Origin: an uncultured Tolumonas sp.
Lineage (GTDB): Bacteria > Pseudomonadota > Gammaproteobacteria > Enterobacterales > Aeromonadaceae
Reading direction: 5' to 3'
Assembly (NCBI RefSeq): GCF_963676665.1
Contig: NZ_OY781378.1
Span: forward strand, 496,001 to 560,000
Length of the DNA stretch: 64,000 bases
Shown: positions 1-9,169 of the stretch, piece after piece
Numbering within the stretch: the stretch's first letter is position 1
Layout: each line of letters opens with the position of its first letter
The notes under the pieces: generated by a model
What the model was told of the DNA's origin: nothing
Database searches by the model: none
The model's input: only the letters and a program-made list of their open reading frames with translations
Translations under genes and position numbers: made by a program

Positions 1-1077
1 CTGGTGTAAATCTGATCCAAATCATAGGAACCTTCGGCATAACCCAACAAGGCCAAACGGTGTTTGATGACGTGGCGACCAGAGCGGGAAGTCAGGTTCA
101 AAGTGTTCTGGTTCAAACCGACACTTTCCGGGGTAATGATTTCGTAGGTGTTTTTCGCTTTCAGCACACCATCCTGATGAATACCAGAGCTGTGTGAGAA
201 CGCATTGCCGCCAACAATGGCTTTGTTCAACTGCACCGGCATATTGCACAATTGGCTGACCAACTGGCTGGTGCGATGAATTTCCTGATGTTTGATGTTG
301 GTGTGCACACCAATCAGATCCTGACGGGTTTTCAGGATCATCGCAATTTCTTCCAGCGAGCAGTTGCCAGCACGCTCACCGATACCATTGATGGTACATT
401 CGATTTGGCGTGCGCCCATCTGTACGGCACTGATTGAGTTGGCGACGGACAACCCCAAATCATCGTGGCAGTGTACTGAAATAATGGCTTTATCAATGTT
501 TGGCACACGGTTGAACAAGGTGTGAATGATGCCACCAAATTCAGATGGAATAGTGTAACCGACGGTATCGGGAATGTTGATGGTACGGGCACCGGCAGTG
601 ATCGCGGCTTCCACCATCCGGCACAAATTGTCGATCGGGGTACGGCCCGCATCTTCACAAGAGAATTCGACGTCATCAGTAAAGCGACGTGCGTATTTCA
701 CTGCGTTGATACCCATTTCTAATACGTCTTCAAAGCTCTTCTTCAATTTGCTTTCAACGTGAATGGTTGAGGTGGCCAGGAAGGTATGAATACGGAACTG
801 ATCGGCGACTTTCAGTGCTTCTGCTGCCGCGTCGATATCTTTTTGCAACGCGCGTGACAAAGCACAAACCCGGCTGTTTTTGATCTGACGGGCGATAGTC
901 TGTACTGATTCAAAAATCACCAGGTGAAGAAACCGGGAACCCCACTTCCATCACGTCAACACCCAGCCGCTCCAGCGCCAACGCGATCTGCAATTTTTCA
1001 CGTACAGTTAAGCTGGCTGGTAATGCCTGTTCACCATCCCGCAAGGTGGTATCGAATATGATGACGCGATCTGACAT
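1..1077 (-). pseudogene. leuA: 2-isopropylmalate synthase LeuA, 3' end outside window, frameshifted
   Basis: LeuA condenses acetyl-CoA with 2-oxoisovalerate, the first committed step of leucine synthesis. The start ([17 protein letters not shown]) carries the family motif TTLRDGEQ, and downstream sequence reads [11 protein letters not shown] and [15 protein letters not shown], both diagnostic. The gene runs off the left edge. The start frame hits TGA at 910-912 just after SSPGDF; removing one T from the T5 run (plus-strand A5 at 912-916) restores [13 protein letters not shown] and an open frame to base 1. This is therefore either a one-base insertion mutation or a homopolymer sequencing error. 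It sits behind the leu leader and attenuator. Identity is certain; functional state is not. Confidence 0.93.
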
Positions 1078-1120
1078 ATGAATTCCCTCATTAAACTGAT
1101 GGTCTTGCGCCTGGCGGTAA

Positions 1121-1148
1121 TAAAAAACCCGCGCTGTCTGCGCGGGTT
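1121..1148 (-). terminator. leu operon attenuator terminator
   Basis: On the minus strand a 9-bp GC-rich stem (AACCCGCGC/GCGCGGGTT) with a 5-nt loop is followed by a T run. It lies between the leucine leader peptide and leuA, exactly where the leu attenuator sits in enteric relatives. Confidence 0.88.
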
Positions 1149-1179
1149 CGTTAGATTCTGAGCCTTTATTCAGCTGCAA

Positions 1180-1236
1180 CTAACCCACGCGAAAATCCGC
1201 GATGAGAAGGAGTAGGAGCAGAGACATAAAGCGCAT
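1180..1236 (-). CDS. leuL: leu operon leader peptide
   Basis: An 18-codon ORF (MRFMSLLLLLLIADFRVG) with six consecutive leucine codons (CTG CTC CTA CTC CTT CTC). Ribosome stalling at the Leu codons when charged tRNA-Leu is scarce is the established attenuation mechanism. The terminator at 1121-1148 lies 31 bases beyond its stop codon, and leuA starts at 1077. The reading frame, Leu run and terminator together make this secure despite its tiny size. Confidence 0.9.
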   Translation of the reverse strand: MRFMSLLLLLLIADFRVG

Positions 1237-1265
1237 AGCGATATCCTTTTTTATCTGTTGAGTAA

Positions 1266-1294
1266 TGAATACGCCTTTTACCGGGACTTGTCAA
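1266..1294 (-). promoter_or_regulatory. leu operon promoter
   Basis: The minus strand has a perfect TTGACA (1289-1294), a 17-bp spacer and TATTCA (1266-1271), about 30 bp upstream of the leader peptide start. The -10 box matches only half the consensus. Confidence 0.6.
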
Positions 1295-1517
1295 ACATCA
1301 CTTGCATGGTTGGTGTTGTTTTTGATGATAAATAGCTTAAAATTGACTTAATTTGATATTTTATTGCGCAATTATTGCGATTGAATGCAACAAGTAGGAT
1401 GTGATGGCTCTGTTCAATCCGGTAGTTAATAATCAGAGTTGTATGAAGAATTGATCGCTCTGCTGTGGGCTGCGTATTGCTGATTATAGTCAACCAATCG
1501 CAATATGAGCCTGATGC

Positions 1518-3077
1518 ATGGCATCTTTGAATTTCGATAACCGCTTTATTCACGAACTACCGGGCGATCCGCTGACAGTAAATCAAACCCGGCAGGTCAA
1601 CGCAGCATTCTGGTCAACCGTGACACCAACTCCGGTGCCACAACCGCAACTGATCGCCAGTTCTGCCGAGGTGGCGGCGTTACTGGGTCTGACACCCGCT
1701 GATTTACAACAACCCGAGTGGGTAGCGGCCTTGGCGGGCAATGAATTATTAGATGGCATGTCACCTTTTGCGACCTGTTATGGTGGTCACCAATTTGGCC
1801 AATGGGCCGGGCAGTTGGGCGATGGTCGCGCGATCAGTTTAGGCGAATTACTGCATGCTCAGCAGCGTTGGGAGTTGCAACTCAAAGGCGCTGGGCCGAC
1901 ACCGTATTCGCGCCGTGCTGATGGCCGTGCTGTTTTGCGTTCATCCATTCGTGAATTTCTTTGCAGTGAAGCGATGTTTCATCTCGGTGTGCCGACCACG
2001 CGTGCGCTGAGTCTGGTATTAACGGGCGATGCTATTTGGCGCGATATGTTTTATGACGGCAATCCGAAAGCGGAACCGGGCGCGATCGTCTGCCGGGTTG
2101 CGCCTTCTTTTATCCGCTTTGGCCATTTCCAGTTGCCGGCCATGCGCGGTGAACTCAGCCAGTTAAATCAACTTATCGATTTCACCATCGATCGCGATTT
2201 TTCACATCTGTTGGCGGAACCAGTGGAACAACGCCGTGCCTTGTGGTTTCGAGAGATCTGCCGCACTACCGCAAAACTGATGGTGGAATGGACGCGGATT
2301 GGTTTTGTGCATGGAGTCATGAATACCGACAACATGTCGATCTTGGGCTTAACCATCGATTACGGTCCGTATGGTTGGGTTGATAATTTCGATCTGCACT
2401 GGACTCCCAACACCACCGATGCCGAAGGGTTGCGTTACTGCTTTGGCCGGCAACCGGCAATCGCCCGCTGGAACCTACAACGCTTGGCGGAAGCATTAGC
2501 GACTGTGATACCCGATCAGGCTATTTTCTCGGAAGGCATTACAGAGTTTGATGAGGTCTTTGCGCTGGCAATGGGCAACATGCTGGCAGCGAAATTAGGT
2601 TGGCAGCTGTGGCGGTCGGAAGACAGTGAACTGGTGAATCGCTTGTTTGATCTATTGCAGCAAGCTGAAGTTGATATGACGTTGTTTTTCCGCCGACTAG
2701 CGTATCTGGATGTAACACAGCCAGATTTATCTCTGCTGGCAGAGGCTTTTTATCGCGACGATCTGTTGGTGCAGAATCAACTGGCCTTGACGCAATGGCT
2801 GAACGATTACAGTCAGCGGGTCTTAAGCGAAGGTATTTTGCCGGAAGATCGTGCTGCTCGGATGAATCAGGTTAATCCCGTTTATGTGTTGCGTAATTAT
2901 CTGTCGCAACAAGTGATTGAGGCGGCTGAACAAGGAGATTATCAGCCGATCGCTGAGTTGTTAGCGGTGCTGCGTCACCCTTATACCGAACAACCGGGCA
3001 AAGCAGCCTATGCGCAAAAACGGCCAGATTGGGCGCGACATAAACCCGGTTGTTCAATGCTTTCCTGCAGCTCTTAA
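1518..3077 (+). CDS. selO: Protein adenylyltransferase SelO (YdiU/UPF0061)
   Basis: SelO is a pseudokinase-fold enzyme that transfers AMP from ATP to Ser/Thr/Tyr of proteins, linked to redox stress. Family hallmarks include YGGHQFGQWAGQLGDGRA (about residues 89-106), LQLKGAGPTPYSR, ADGRAVLRSSIREFL, FVHGVMNTDNMS (about 256-267) and DYGPYGW. The C-terminus carries the conserved Cys pair CSMLSCSS. At 519 aa it is slightly longer than E. coli YdiU but appears complete. It is a single gene, divergent from the leu operon and convergent with the gene at 3093. No strong Shine-Dalgarno sequence is visible before the ATG. Confidence 0.95.
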   Translation: MASLNFDNRFIHELPGDPLTVNQTRQVNAAFWSTVTPTPVPQPQLIASSAEVAALLGLTPADLQQPEWVAALAGNELLDGMSPFATCYGGHQFGQWAGQLGDGRAISLGELLHAQQRWELQLKGAGPTPYSRRADGRAVLRSSIREFLCSEAMFHLGVPTTRALSLVLTGDAIWRDMFYDGNPKAEPGAIVCRVAPSFIRFGHFQLPAMRGELSQLNQLIDFTIDRDFSHLLAEPVEQRRALWFREICRTTAKLMVEWTRIGFVHGVMNTDNMSILGLTIDYGPYGWVDNFDLHWTPNTTDAEGLRYCFGRQPAIARWNLQRLAEALATVIPDQAIFSEGITEFDEVFALAMGNMLAAKLGWQLWRSEDSELVNRLFDLLQQAEVDMTLFFRRLAYLDVTQPDLSLLAEAFYRDDLLVQNQLALTQWLNDYSQRVLSEGILPEDRAARMNQVNPVYVLRNYLSQQVIEAAEQGDYQPIAELLAVLRHPYTEQPGKAAYAQKRPDWARHKPGCSMLSCSS

Positions 3078-3092
3078 ATCAGGGATTATCCA

Positions 3093-4316
3093 TCAGGCTA
3101 ATTGTTTACTTAATAATTGCGACGATGCCGGGCAAAGTCTGGCAAATTGCGAGGTATTGCGGATCACATCTGGCGCTTCATTGCGTGGAGTGATCGTATA
3201 ACCTTGGTGACTGAAAAATTGCTCGGCAGTTTGCGTTAATAAATACAACGTCTTGATATTTTTATCCCGAGCTTGCTGTTCCAGATAGGTCACCAGTTTT
3301 TGGCCAATTCCTTGCTGACGTTCTGTTTCATGCACCGCCAGAGAGCGTAGCAGACCTATGTCGCCATAACATTCCAGCCCAATGATGCCAGTCAGTTTTT
3401 CGCCGGTGAAATAACCCCATAAACTGACTTTATCTGGTTGCAGATCGGTGCTGTTAAGCCCGGCATCTTGCAACAGTTGGTGGGCGGTATCATCTACCGT
3501 GACTGGGCGAATATTAAAACCAGATTGAATCAGCAGCTGATCCAACGTTTCGATCAATGTATTTAATAACGATAACAACTCACCCGAACCGCTGGCTGAC
3601 AACGTCAGGATCTCGGTGATCTGTGTTTCCATATTGTCGGGCAACAACGCGGCCTGCTGTTTCAACAGGGGTAATATCTTTTTCTCACCTGGGTGTTTTA
3701 GCTGGTTAACTGCAAACAAAATATCGAAATAGCTGGCAAGAAAAGCGGCGATCCGGTGATTCACGGATACCAAATCATGGCGCAGTAGCGCTTTTTCAAT
3801 TTGGCCAAAATAAGAGGGGATCTTACCGCGCAGCAGTGCCCGATTTTTATCGACGATATTGCGCTGTAGTTGAATCGGATAAGCGACATCATATTGCTGT
3901 TGCAGGTTGGTAAATTGATGATGACGGTCAAACAATACCATGCTGTTAACGACGTTACTCCAGAAACAGGTGCTGTAGCCGGTGTCAGCCTGACAATCCA
4001 CCACGGTGCGTTTTAAGGTATTTTCAAGCCAATGCAAATCACGATATATCAGCTCAATTTCTTTGCCATTGAGTAAGACGCCGTCATCCTCCGTTTCCCA
4101 ATACTGATTATTAAACTCCATATAAGAATAAAGGCCAGCTAAAACCTGTTTACGCAGTTCTACGCTAATAGGGGTAGAGCTATATACATAAACATCGTAA
4201 TCGGAATGATGGTCGGTCGTCTGTGTCGCGTAAGAGCCTGCTAATACCACCGCTTCAACAGCGGGTAATTCAGCTAATCTGCGTACCACGTTTTGCAGTT
4301 GTTCATCCTGAATCAT
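3093..4316 (-). CDS. Nucleotidyltransferase-GNAT acetyltransferase fusion
   Basis: The N-terminal part is a minimal nucleotidyltransferase fold: VLAGSYATQTTDHHSDYDVYV gives the GS...D-x-D metal-binding signature, followed by a helical region similar to DUF4037 proteins. The last 140 residues form a GNAT domain resembling the ArsN2 group: ECYGDIGLLRSLAV, RQQGIGQKLV (acetyl-CoA loop, R/QxxGxG) and a FFSHQGY end. The two activities in one chain suggest a modification or resistance enzyme, but the substrate is unknown. Start chosen at the ATG preceded by GGGA; an in-frame ATG lies 15 bp upstream (4331). Convergent with selO. Confidence 0.8.
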   Translation of the reverse strand: MIQDEQLQNVVRRLAELPAVEAVVLAGSYATQTTDHHSDYDVYVYSSTPISVELRKQVLAGLYSYMEFNNQYWETEDDGVLLNGKEIELIYRDLHWLENTLKRTVVDCQADTGYSTCFWSNVVNSMVLFDRHHQFTNLQQQYDVAYPIQLQRNIVDKNRALLRGKIPSYFGQIEKALLRHDLVSVNHRIAAFLASYFDILFAVNQLKHPGEKKILPLLKQQAALLPDNMETQITEILTLSASGSGELLSLLNTLIETLDQLLIQSGFNIRPVTVDDTAHQLLQDAGLNSTDLQPDKVSLWGYFTGEKLTGIIGLECYGDIGLLRSLAVHETERQQGIGQKLVTYLEQQARDKNIKTLYLLTQTAEQFFSHQGYTITPRNEAPDVIRNTSQFARLCPASSQLLSKQLA

Positions 4317-4502
4317 GGTTATTCCCGTCATGTTATTTTGCTGCTTAATTGACGCTTTTTAACACAATGAGGACTCAAAAAGTGGTGGTTGAATCAAATG
4401 ATCGGCAATATAACCATCACATAACGTGATCTTCATAGTGTGAAAGCAAATGGCTGGAGCGGTTGTGTTGCTGATTTAGCGGGGGAAATGCGGCTAAAGT
4501 TT

Positions 4503-4540
4503 GCTTGCCATCACTTCTTTATGAAGGTGATATGGCAAGC
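4503..4540. repeat. Imperfect inverted repeat downstream of yehS
   Basis: GCTTGCCAT arms repeat as ATGGCAAGC around a bulged stem with a TTTAT loop. It lies just past the yehS stop and could be a processed 3' hairpin or terminator, but no U run follows on the minus strand. Confidence 0.45.
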
Positions 4541-4552
4541 AAAACAGACGGC

Positions 4553-5041
4553 TTATTCGAAGGTTTCAGACTGATCGCCTGGGCGAAGTTTTAGCTGAAT
4601 ACCTTTTAAGAAATTGCGTAAGATCTGATCTTTGCATTCACGGTAATGTTTATGGTCTGGTTTGCGGAAAAAGGCACTCAGTTCATGTTTACTGATGCGT
4701 AAATCGGCCAGATCCATGAGGGCTAAGATGTCATCGTCTTTCAGATCTAATGCGATCTTCAGTTTTCGGAAGATAATGTTATTGGTCAACGATTGCTCTG
4801 GCGCGGGTTGTGCACCTTCTTTTTTACCGCGTTTTTCATTGATCAAACCATTCAGGAACAATGCAAAGGTGGCGTCATTGCAAGCTTGATAATCAGGATC
4901 AGAATCGTTTTTTAACCAGTTGCTGACCTGAACGCGGGTTACCTTGTGATCAGCTAAGCCAAAGATGGCAACCATTTTGGCATCGTTAAAATCGAAGGCA
5001 TAGCGGAGGCGGCGCATAATATCATTATTGGTCACAAACAT
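4553..5041 (-). CDS. yehS: DUF1456 protein YehS
   Basis: 162 aa, with two copies of the DUF1456 module: NNDIMRRLRYAFDFND...MVAIFGLAD in the first half and TNNIIFRKLKIALDLKDDDILALMDLAD in the second. Length and layout match E. coli YehS (about 156 aa). The function of the family is not established. It is monocistronic, with a hairpin after the stop and a gap of about 145 bp on its upstream side. Confidence 0.88.
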   Translation of the reverse strand: MFVTNNDIMRRLRYAFDFNDAKMVAIFGLADHKVTRVQVSNWLKNDSDPDYQACNDATFALFLNGLINEKRGKKEGAQPAPEQSLTNNIIFRKLKIALDLKDDDILALMDLADLRISKHELSAFFRKPDHKHYRECKDQILRNFLKGIQLKLRPGDQSETFE

Positions 5042-5152
5042 ATCCTGATTTGAGCTGCAGTAGTGTCACCGTGACCCACTGCTAAAATGTCTGGGAATTT
5101 TAACAGATATTATTGTGGCCGCTGTCAGTAAGATGGATGTTTTTTTGTAAGC

Positions 5153-5174
5153 AGCCGGATGGGGCCATCCGGCT
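5153..5174. terminator. Perfect hairpin downstream of yjdM
   Basis: AGCCGGATGG and CCATCCGGCT form a 10-bp perfect stem with a 2-nt spacer, 13 bp past the yjdM stop. A short TTT follows on the plus strand and no U run on the minus strand, so it is a weak intrinsic terminator or an mRNA 3'-end stabiliser. Confidence 0.5.
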
Positions 5175-5186
5175 TTGAATTTAGGC

Positions 5187-5525
5187 TTAGGCTTTTTTCA
5201 CAAATTCGGTTTTCAGCTGCATCGCACCGATACCATCGATTTTACAGTCGATGTCATGATCACCGTCGATCAGGCGGATATTTTTCACTTTAGTACCGAT
5301 CTTAACGACTAATGATGAGCCTTTAACTTTCAGATCTTTAATGACGGTTACGGTGTCGCCATCTTTCAGTTCATTGCCATGGGCATCACGGAACACTTTG
5401 GTTTCTTCTACGCTTTCGGCGGCATCTTTAGACCATTCATGCGCACACTCAGGGCAGATGATCATGCTGCCATCTTCATATGTGTATTCGGAGTTACATT
5501 TTGGGCACGGAGGTAAACTGCTCAT
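5187..5525 (-). CDS. yjdM: Zinc-ribbon protein YjdM (PhnA family)
   Basis: 112 aa. The N-terminal zinc ribbon [10 protein letters not shown]...CPECAHEW is followed by the PhnA C-terminal domain ([41 protein letters not shown]). It was historically called alkylphosphonate utilization protein PhnA, but no phosphonate genes lie nearby, so a phn role is not supported here. Full family length. Single gene. Confidence 0.93.
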   Translation of the reverse strand: MSSLPPCPKCNSEYTYEDGSMIICPECAHEWSKDAAESVEETKVFRDAHGNELKDGDTVTVIKDLKVKGSSLVVKIGTKVKNIRLIDGDHDIDCKIDGIGAMQLKTEFVKKA

Positions 5526-5733
5526 GGGGCACCTTTGCTGATTAATTGACTTGTTGAAAGGCGACTATTTACCGCCATTATGAGTTTTTGAGTCACATGC
5601 TATGTGCATGTTTGCTCAAAGGGGCGACATAATAGCGCCTGTTTTCGTCCGGTTGTACTCAAAATGTGGTGTTAGTACGGAAAATAAGCAAAAAAAAGTT
5701 GAGGTATGGAGTCGGTTGGTGCAGGTAATGGAC

Positions 5734-6033
5734 TTAAACAGATAAACCATATTCTTTTCGTTCGGTCAGACATTCGTGTTCCGCCATTTCAAAATCTCTG
5801 CAAATAGCCGGGCGATGTTCGTAAATTGTGCACATTAATGTTTCACGATCGAGTGCTGCACACCAGCCATCATCAAGCCGCGCCATCACTTCACCGCCCC
5901 AGGCATCGATAGCAATTAAATGCTCTGGAACGCCTGTATCAGAGATCAGCATGACCTCTAACCGACAACAGCAGGCCTGGCAGTTGGCACAGGTAATTTC
6001 TGACGTATTTAAATTAGTTATTTCGATGGACAT
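5734..6033 (-). CDS. YkgJ-type cysteine-cluster protein
   Basis: 99 aa with the CxxC..CCC pattern CANCQACCC near the N-terminus and CTIYEHRPAICRDFEMAEHEC toward the C-terminus. This matches the zinc- or iron-binding YkgJ/UPF0153 family, whose function is unknown. The start ATG is well isolated, with no alternative. Single gene. Confidence 0.8.
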   Translation of the reverse strand: MSIEITNLNTSEITCANCQACCCRLEVMLISDTGVPEHLIAIDAWGGEVMARLDDGWCAALDRETLMCTIYEHRPAICRDFEMAEHECLTERKEYGLSV

Positions 6034-6156
6034 AAATTCCTGCGGTGGGTGAGGTGACTAATCCGATAGTCATGACGAGATAGTGTATACGCATTAGGGG
6101 GCGGGTTCCCACCGGTATCGATGGGAACGAGTTGGCACCGAAAAATAAACGATTAG

Positions 6157-6540
6157 TTAGCGTTCCAGAGCGGAACAGAACCAGAGCTTATTACCTTCAC
6201 TATCCAGAAAGCTGCCGACATAGAAGCTGGAATCATATACTTCTACCGGGTCGGCGATCGTGACCCCACGTGATTGCAGGAATGCTTCTGTATCAGGTGC
6301 GTAATCGCAGGCAAATGTGATCCTTGGGTTGGGCTCTGATGTGGGAATGCCATACCAGTTATCGTTGATGTTTTTCAACATTAAGACGGTTTGCCCCAGT
6401 GAAAAGCCAACTAAAACGTTCGCTTCATAAGCGGGTGGAAGACCGAGAGTTTCTCCGTAAAACTGTTCCGCTCTTTTTTGGTCTGCGACTGCCAGTGCAA
6501 TGACTTTAACGGACTGCAAACCAAGTGACAGAGTTGCCAT
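6157..6540 (-). CDS. VOC-superfamily (glyoxalase-like) protein
   Basis: 127 aa with a vicinal-oxygen-chelate fold pattern: VKVIALAVADQKRAEQFYGETLGLP at the start and FYVGSFLDSEGNKLWFC near the end, corresponding to the paired beta-alpha-beta-beta-beta units. Metal ligands are not all evident and the substrate is unknown. A GGAGAAATGAT ribosome-binding region precedes the ATG. Small VOC proteins of this kind are often annotated as glyoxalase/bleomycin resistance without evidence; neither role is claimed here. Confidence 0.8.
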   Translation of the reverse strand: MATLSLGLQSVKVIALAVADQKRAEQFYGETLGLPPAYEANVLVGFSLGQTVLMLKNINDNWYGIPTSEPNPRITFACDYAPDTEAFLQSRGVTIADPVEVYDSSFYVGSFLDSEGNKLWFCSALER

Positions 6541-6679
6541 ATCATTTCTCCTTAGAGAACGAGCATAAGCATATTAAGTATAATTCTTATTATCATTTGA
6601 TGGTTGGAAATTAATACACAGTACAAACAAGATTGCTCGGGAGGCGACTGAATAGTGAGGAAAAATAATAGTGTTCGGG

Positions 6680-8014
6680 TTAAGAGCGAATTCGTTTGGC
6701 TTGATACATGGCATCATCGGCATAACGGATCAATTCATTACTGTCAGTGCCGTTTTCTGGATACACCGCCACACCGATGCTGGGGGTGATTTGCAGCGTT
6801 GTTTTCGCGAGTTGATAAGGTTCAGATAGCGTCCTAACGATTTTTGCTTTGATAAGGTCGGTATCTTCACGTTGCGCTATTTCATCAAGTAGAACGATAA
6901 ATTCATCCCCACCTAAACGACCTACTGTGTCAGATTCACGAATGCAGTTGGTTAAACGACGAGCCACTTCCTGTAATAAATGGTCTCCGGTGATATGGCC
7001 ATAGGTATCGTTGACTTGTTTGAATTTATCTAAATCAAGATACAAGATGGCCAGTTGAGAACGCCCTCGATGTGCTCTGGCTAAGGCTGTTTGTAGGCGG
7101 TCCAAAAACAGTGCCCGGTTCGGTAAATTAGTCAGCTGATCGTGACGGGCCATGTGTTCTAAGCGGGCATGCATTCTTTTGCGTTCAACTGCCGCCGCTA
7201 CCTGAATAGCAATAAACTGCAGTAATTCTCTGTCTTGTTCGGTAAAACTGGCGTCGTCCGTTGAACTTAATACAATCAGTGCTCCAATCAAATCATCGGC
7301 TGATCTTAATGGCGCGCCAAGCCAGTTTAGCTCGTCCAAGTTGGCGTTAATATTTAACTGTGATAGCACAGACAGTGCATTTTCTGGTGTGAGCAACAAG
7401 CTTTGGCTCGTGTGAATTATTGTTGAAGTTAATGCGTGTAATATCTGTGCTTTCGGTGTCGAAATAATACTCTCTGGATGGGCATAGTAAGGATAATGGA
7501 GCTTGTCATTTTGTGCATCGTAGAGTGCGACAATAAAATTAGTGGCTAGTAGCAGCTCATCCACTATTTCATGAATACGCTGAAACAACGCCGTTAAGTC
7601 TCCAGGGGTATTGGCGGCCTCTGAAATCGCATAGACTGCGGCCTGCATGGATTCAGCACGTTTGCGCTCTGTTACATCACGCGCGACTGCAACCCTGACT
7701 TGTTCTGACTCTGACCAGCGAGCAGACCACATGATGTGAGCTGTTTTTCCATCTTTACGCACATAGCGGTTTTCAAAGTAAGGTTTTAATTCACCGTTCA
7801 TAATTTCATTGACGGTATTGAGTGTTTTTTCCTTATCTCCCGGGTGCACAAATTCGATCATGGCTCTGCCAATCATCTCTTCTGGTTTATAACCAAAAAT
7901 TTGTTCACTGGCTGCACTGACAAAAAGGAAATAACCATCCCGATCAACAACACAGACTGCATCTAACAGTAAGTCAGTGAAATTATGTGGCGGCGCATGA
8001 GATATATTTTTCAT
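6680..8014 (-). CDS. Diguanylate cyclase with PAS and GAF domains
   Basis: Makes c-di-GMP from two GTP. Order: PAS (about 10-125; VVDRDGYFLFVSAASEQIFGY, PAC motif RWSESEQVRVAVARDVTERK), GAF (about 145-275), then GGDEF (about 285-443) with RLGGDEFIVLL. An RESD inhibitory site lies five residues before GGDEF, so product inhibition is expected. No transmembrane helix is seen, so it is cytoplasmic. Start chosen at MKNISH; an in-frame ATG lies nine codons upstream. It is followed on the same strand side by a second cyclase gene at 8138. Confidence 0.92.
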   Translation of the reverse strand: MKNISHAPPHNFTDLLLDAVCVVDRDGYFLFVSAASEQIFGYKPEEMIGRAMIEFVHPGDKEKTLNTVNEIMNGELKPYFENRYVRKDGKTAHIMWSARWSESEQVRVAVARDVTERKRAESMQAAVYAISEAANTPGDLTALFQRIHEIVDELLLATNFIVALYDAQNDKLHYPYYAHPESIISTPKAQILHALTSTIIHTSQSLLLTPENALSVLSQLNINANLDELNWLGAPLRSADDLIGALIVLSSTDDASFTEQDRELLQFIAIQVAAAVERKRMHARLEHMARHDQLTNLPNRALFLDRLQTALARAHRGRSQLAILYLDLDKFKQVNDTYGHITGDHLLQEVARRLTNCIRESDTVGRLGGDEFIVLLDEIAQREDTDLIKAKIVRTLSEPYQLAKTTLQITPSIGVAVYPENGTDSNELIRYADDAMYQAKRIRS

Positions 8015-8137
8015 AAAATCACTATAGTACTTTATGCGCAAAATGCGCTAGCCCTAGGATCTTTAGATCCAAGCAGTAATAATGCTTTAGCTGTTATTCG
8101 CCCGTAAGCGGGCATACTGGCGATCACGAGTTCTCTA

Positions 8138-9154
8138 TTACGCTTCAAATCGCATGCAGTTACGTCCAGCTAATTTCGCACGATAGAGCGCTGTGTCGGC
8201 TTGTCTTACTAATTCAATCGGAAGTTGGTGGCTTGATGGTAACAAGTATGCTACGCCAAGACTTACAGTAACGATGCCGGATATTGCATTTTCTTGGGGA
8301 ATTGCCATCGACAAGATTACTTGACGAATATGTTCTGCCGTTTCTTGTGCTGCTTGTTTGTCCATATTGGGTAAAAGGATGACAAATTCTTCACCTCCAT
8401 AGCGCGCAGTTAATTCTCCAGCTCGACGTCCAGCTTGAGATAGCGCATAGGCAAGCGCCTTAAGACAATCATCTCCTGCGAGATGACCATAGAGATCGTT
8501 AAATTGTTTGAAGTGGTCAATATCCAGCATAATCAGCGACAAGGGCGTATTCGCTCGCTGACACCGATTCCATTCTTGTTTCAGCATATGATCAAAATGG
8601 CGGCGATTGGCTATGCCGGTCAAGCCATCCGTATTGCTCAATATTTCCAGATTTTTATTAATTTCCGCTAACTCGGCTGTGCGGGTTGCAATAATCTGTT
8701 CTAACTCAAGGTTACGTTCTTCCAATCGTGTCATCGGATAAATTTCATTATCCTTCGCCAAACCATACGGAATAGAGATCCCACTATAAGTAATCTTCCA
8801 ATCACCATCCTCACGCCGGAACATTAGTGTTAATCGGGCTGTTTCACGTGACAGTAGGAATTCGGGCACTGGCAGGTGAATATGGAAAAATGCAGTAACG
8901 GCAACAATATCGTCGCTTAAATCTTGCAACGACAAATCCAACATTTCGATACGAATTTTTCCTGGCACTTGTGTAAAGTCTTGCTTTGTAATCCGTATCC
9001 ATTCTTTTTTATTTGTAACAAGAATGTCGCTGCTACCCGCATAACCGCTAAAATTATCACTAAAGCGTGAGAGTAGACGCTCATCGCGTGATGAATACAT
9101 ATCTATGTATTCATCAAATAATGAACGAATAAGGTGTTGACGTTCAGGATGCAT
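8138..9154 (-). CDS. Diguanylate cyclase with N-terminal SnoaL/NTF2-like sensor
   Basis: 338 aa. Residues 1-135 look like an NTF2/SnoaL-type fold (LFDEYIDMYSSRDERLLSRFSDNFSGY, WKITYSGISIPYG), then a short coiled-coil linker (about 145-170, EERNLELEQIIATRTAELAEIN), then GGDEF with RYGGEEFVILL, an active-type variant. The I-site position reads RAGE instead of RxxD, so feedback inhibition may be absent. An IS4-type element is inserted 15 bp upstream of the ATG, separating the gene from its native upstream region. Its expression may now depend on the IS. Confidence 0.9.
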   Translation of the reverse strand: MHPERQHLIRSLFDEYIDMYSSRDERLLSRFSDNFSGYAGSSDILVTNKKEWIRITKQDFTQVPGKIRIEMLDLSLQDLSDDIVAVTAFFHIHLPVPEFLLSRETARLTLMFRREDGDWKITYSGISIPYGLAKDNEIYPMTRLEERNLELEQIIATRTAELAEINKNLEILSNTDGLTGIANRRHFDHMLKQEWNRCQRANTPLSLIMLDIDHFKQFNDLYGHLAGDDCLKALAYALSQAGRRAGELTARYGGEEFVILLPNMDKQAAQETAEHIRQVILSMAIPQENAISGIVTVSLGVAYLLPSSHQLPIELVRQADTALYRAKLAGRNCMRFEA

Positions 9155-9159
9155 AGGTT

Positions 9160-9169
9160 AGCTCTATAT
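9160..9169. repeat. Target-site duplication, left copy
   Basis: AGCTCTATAT directly precedes the left inverted repeat of the IS element and is repeated exactly after the right end at 10557-10566. Ten bp fits the IS4 family. Confidence 0.93.

Noticed and set aside
1278-1553. 91-aa minus ORF upstream of leuL
   Set aside because: It overlaps the leu promoter and selO start, and has no recognisable features.
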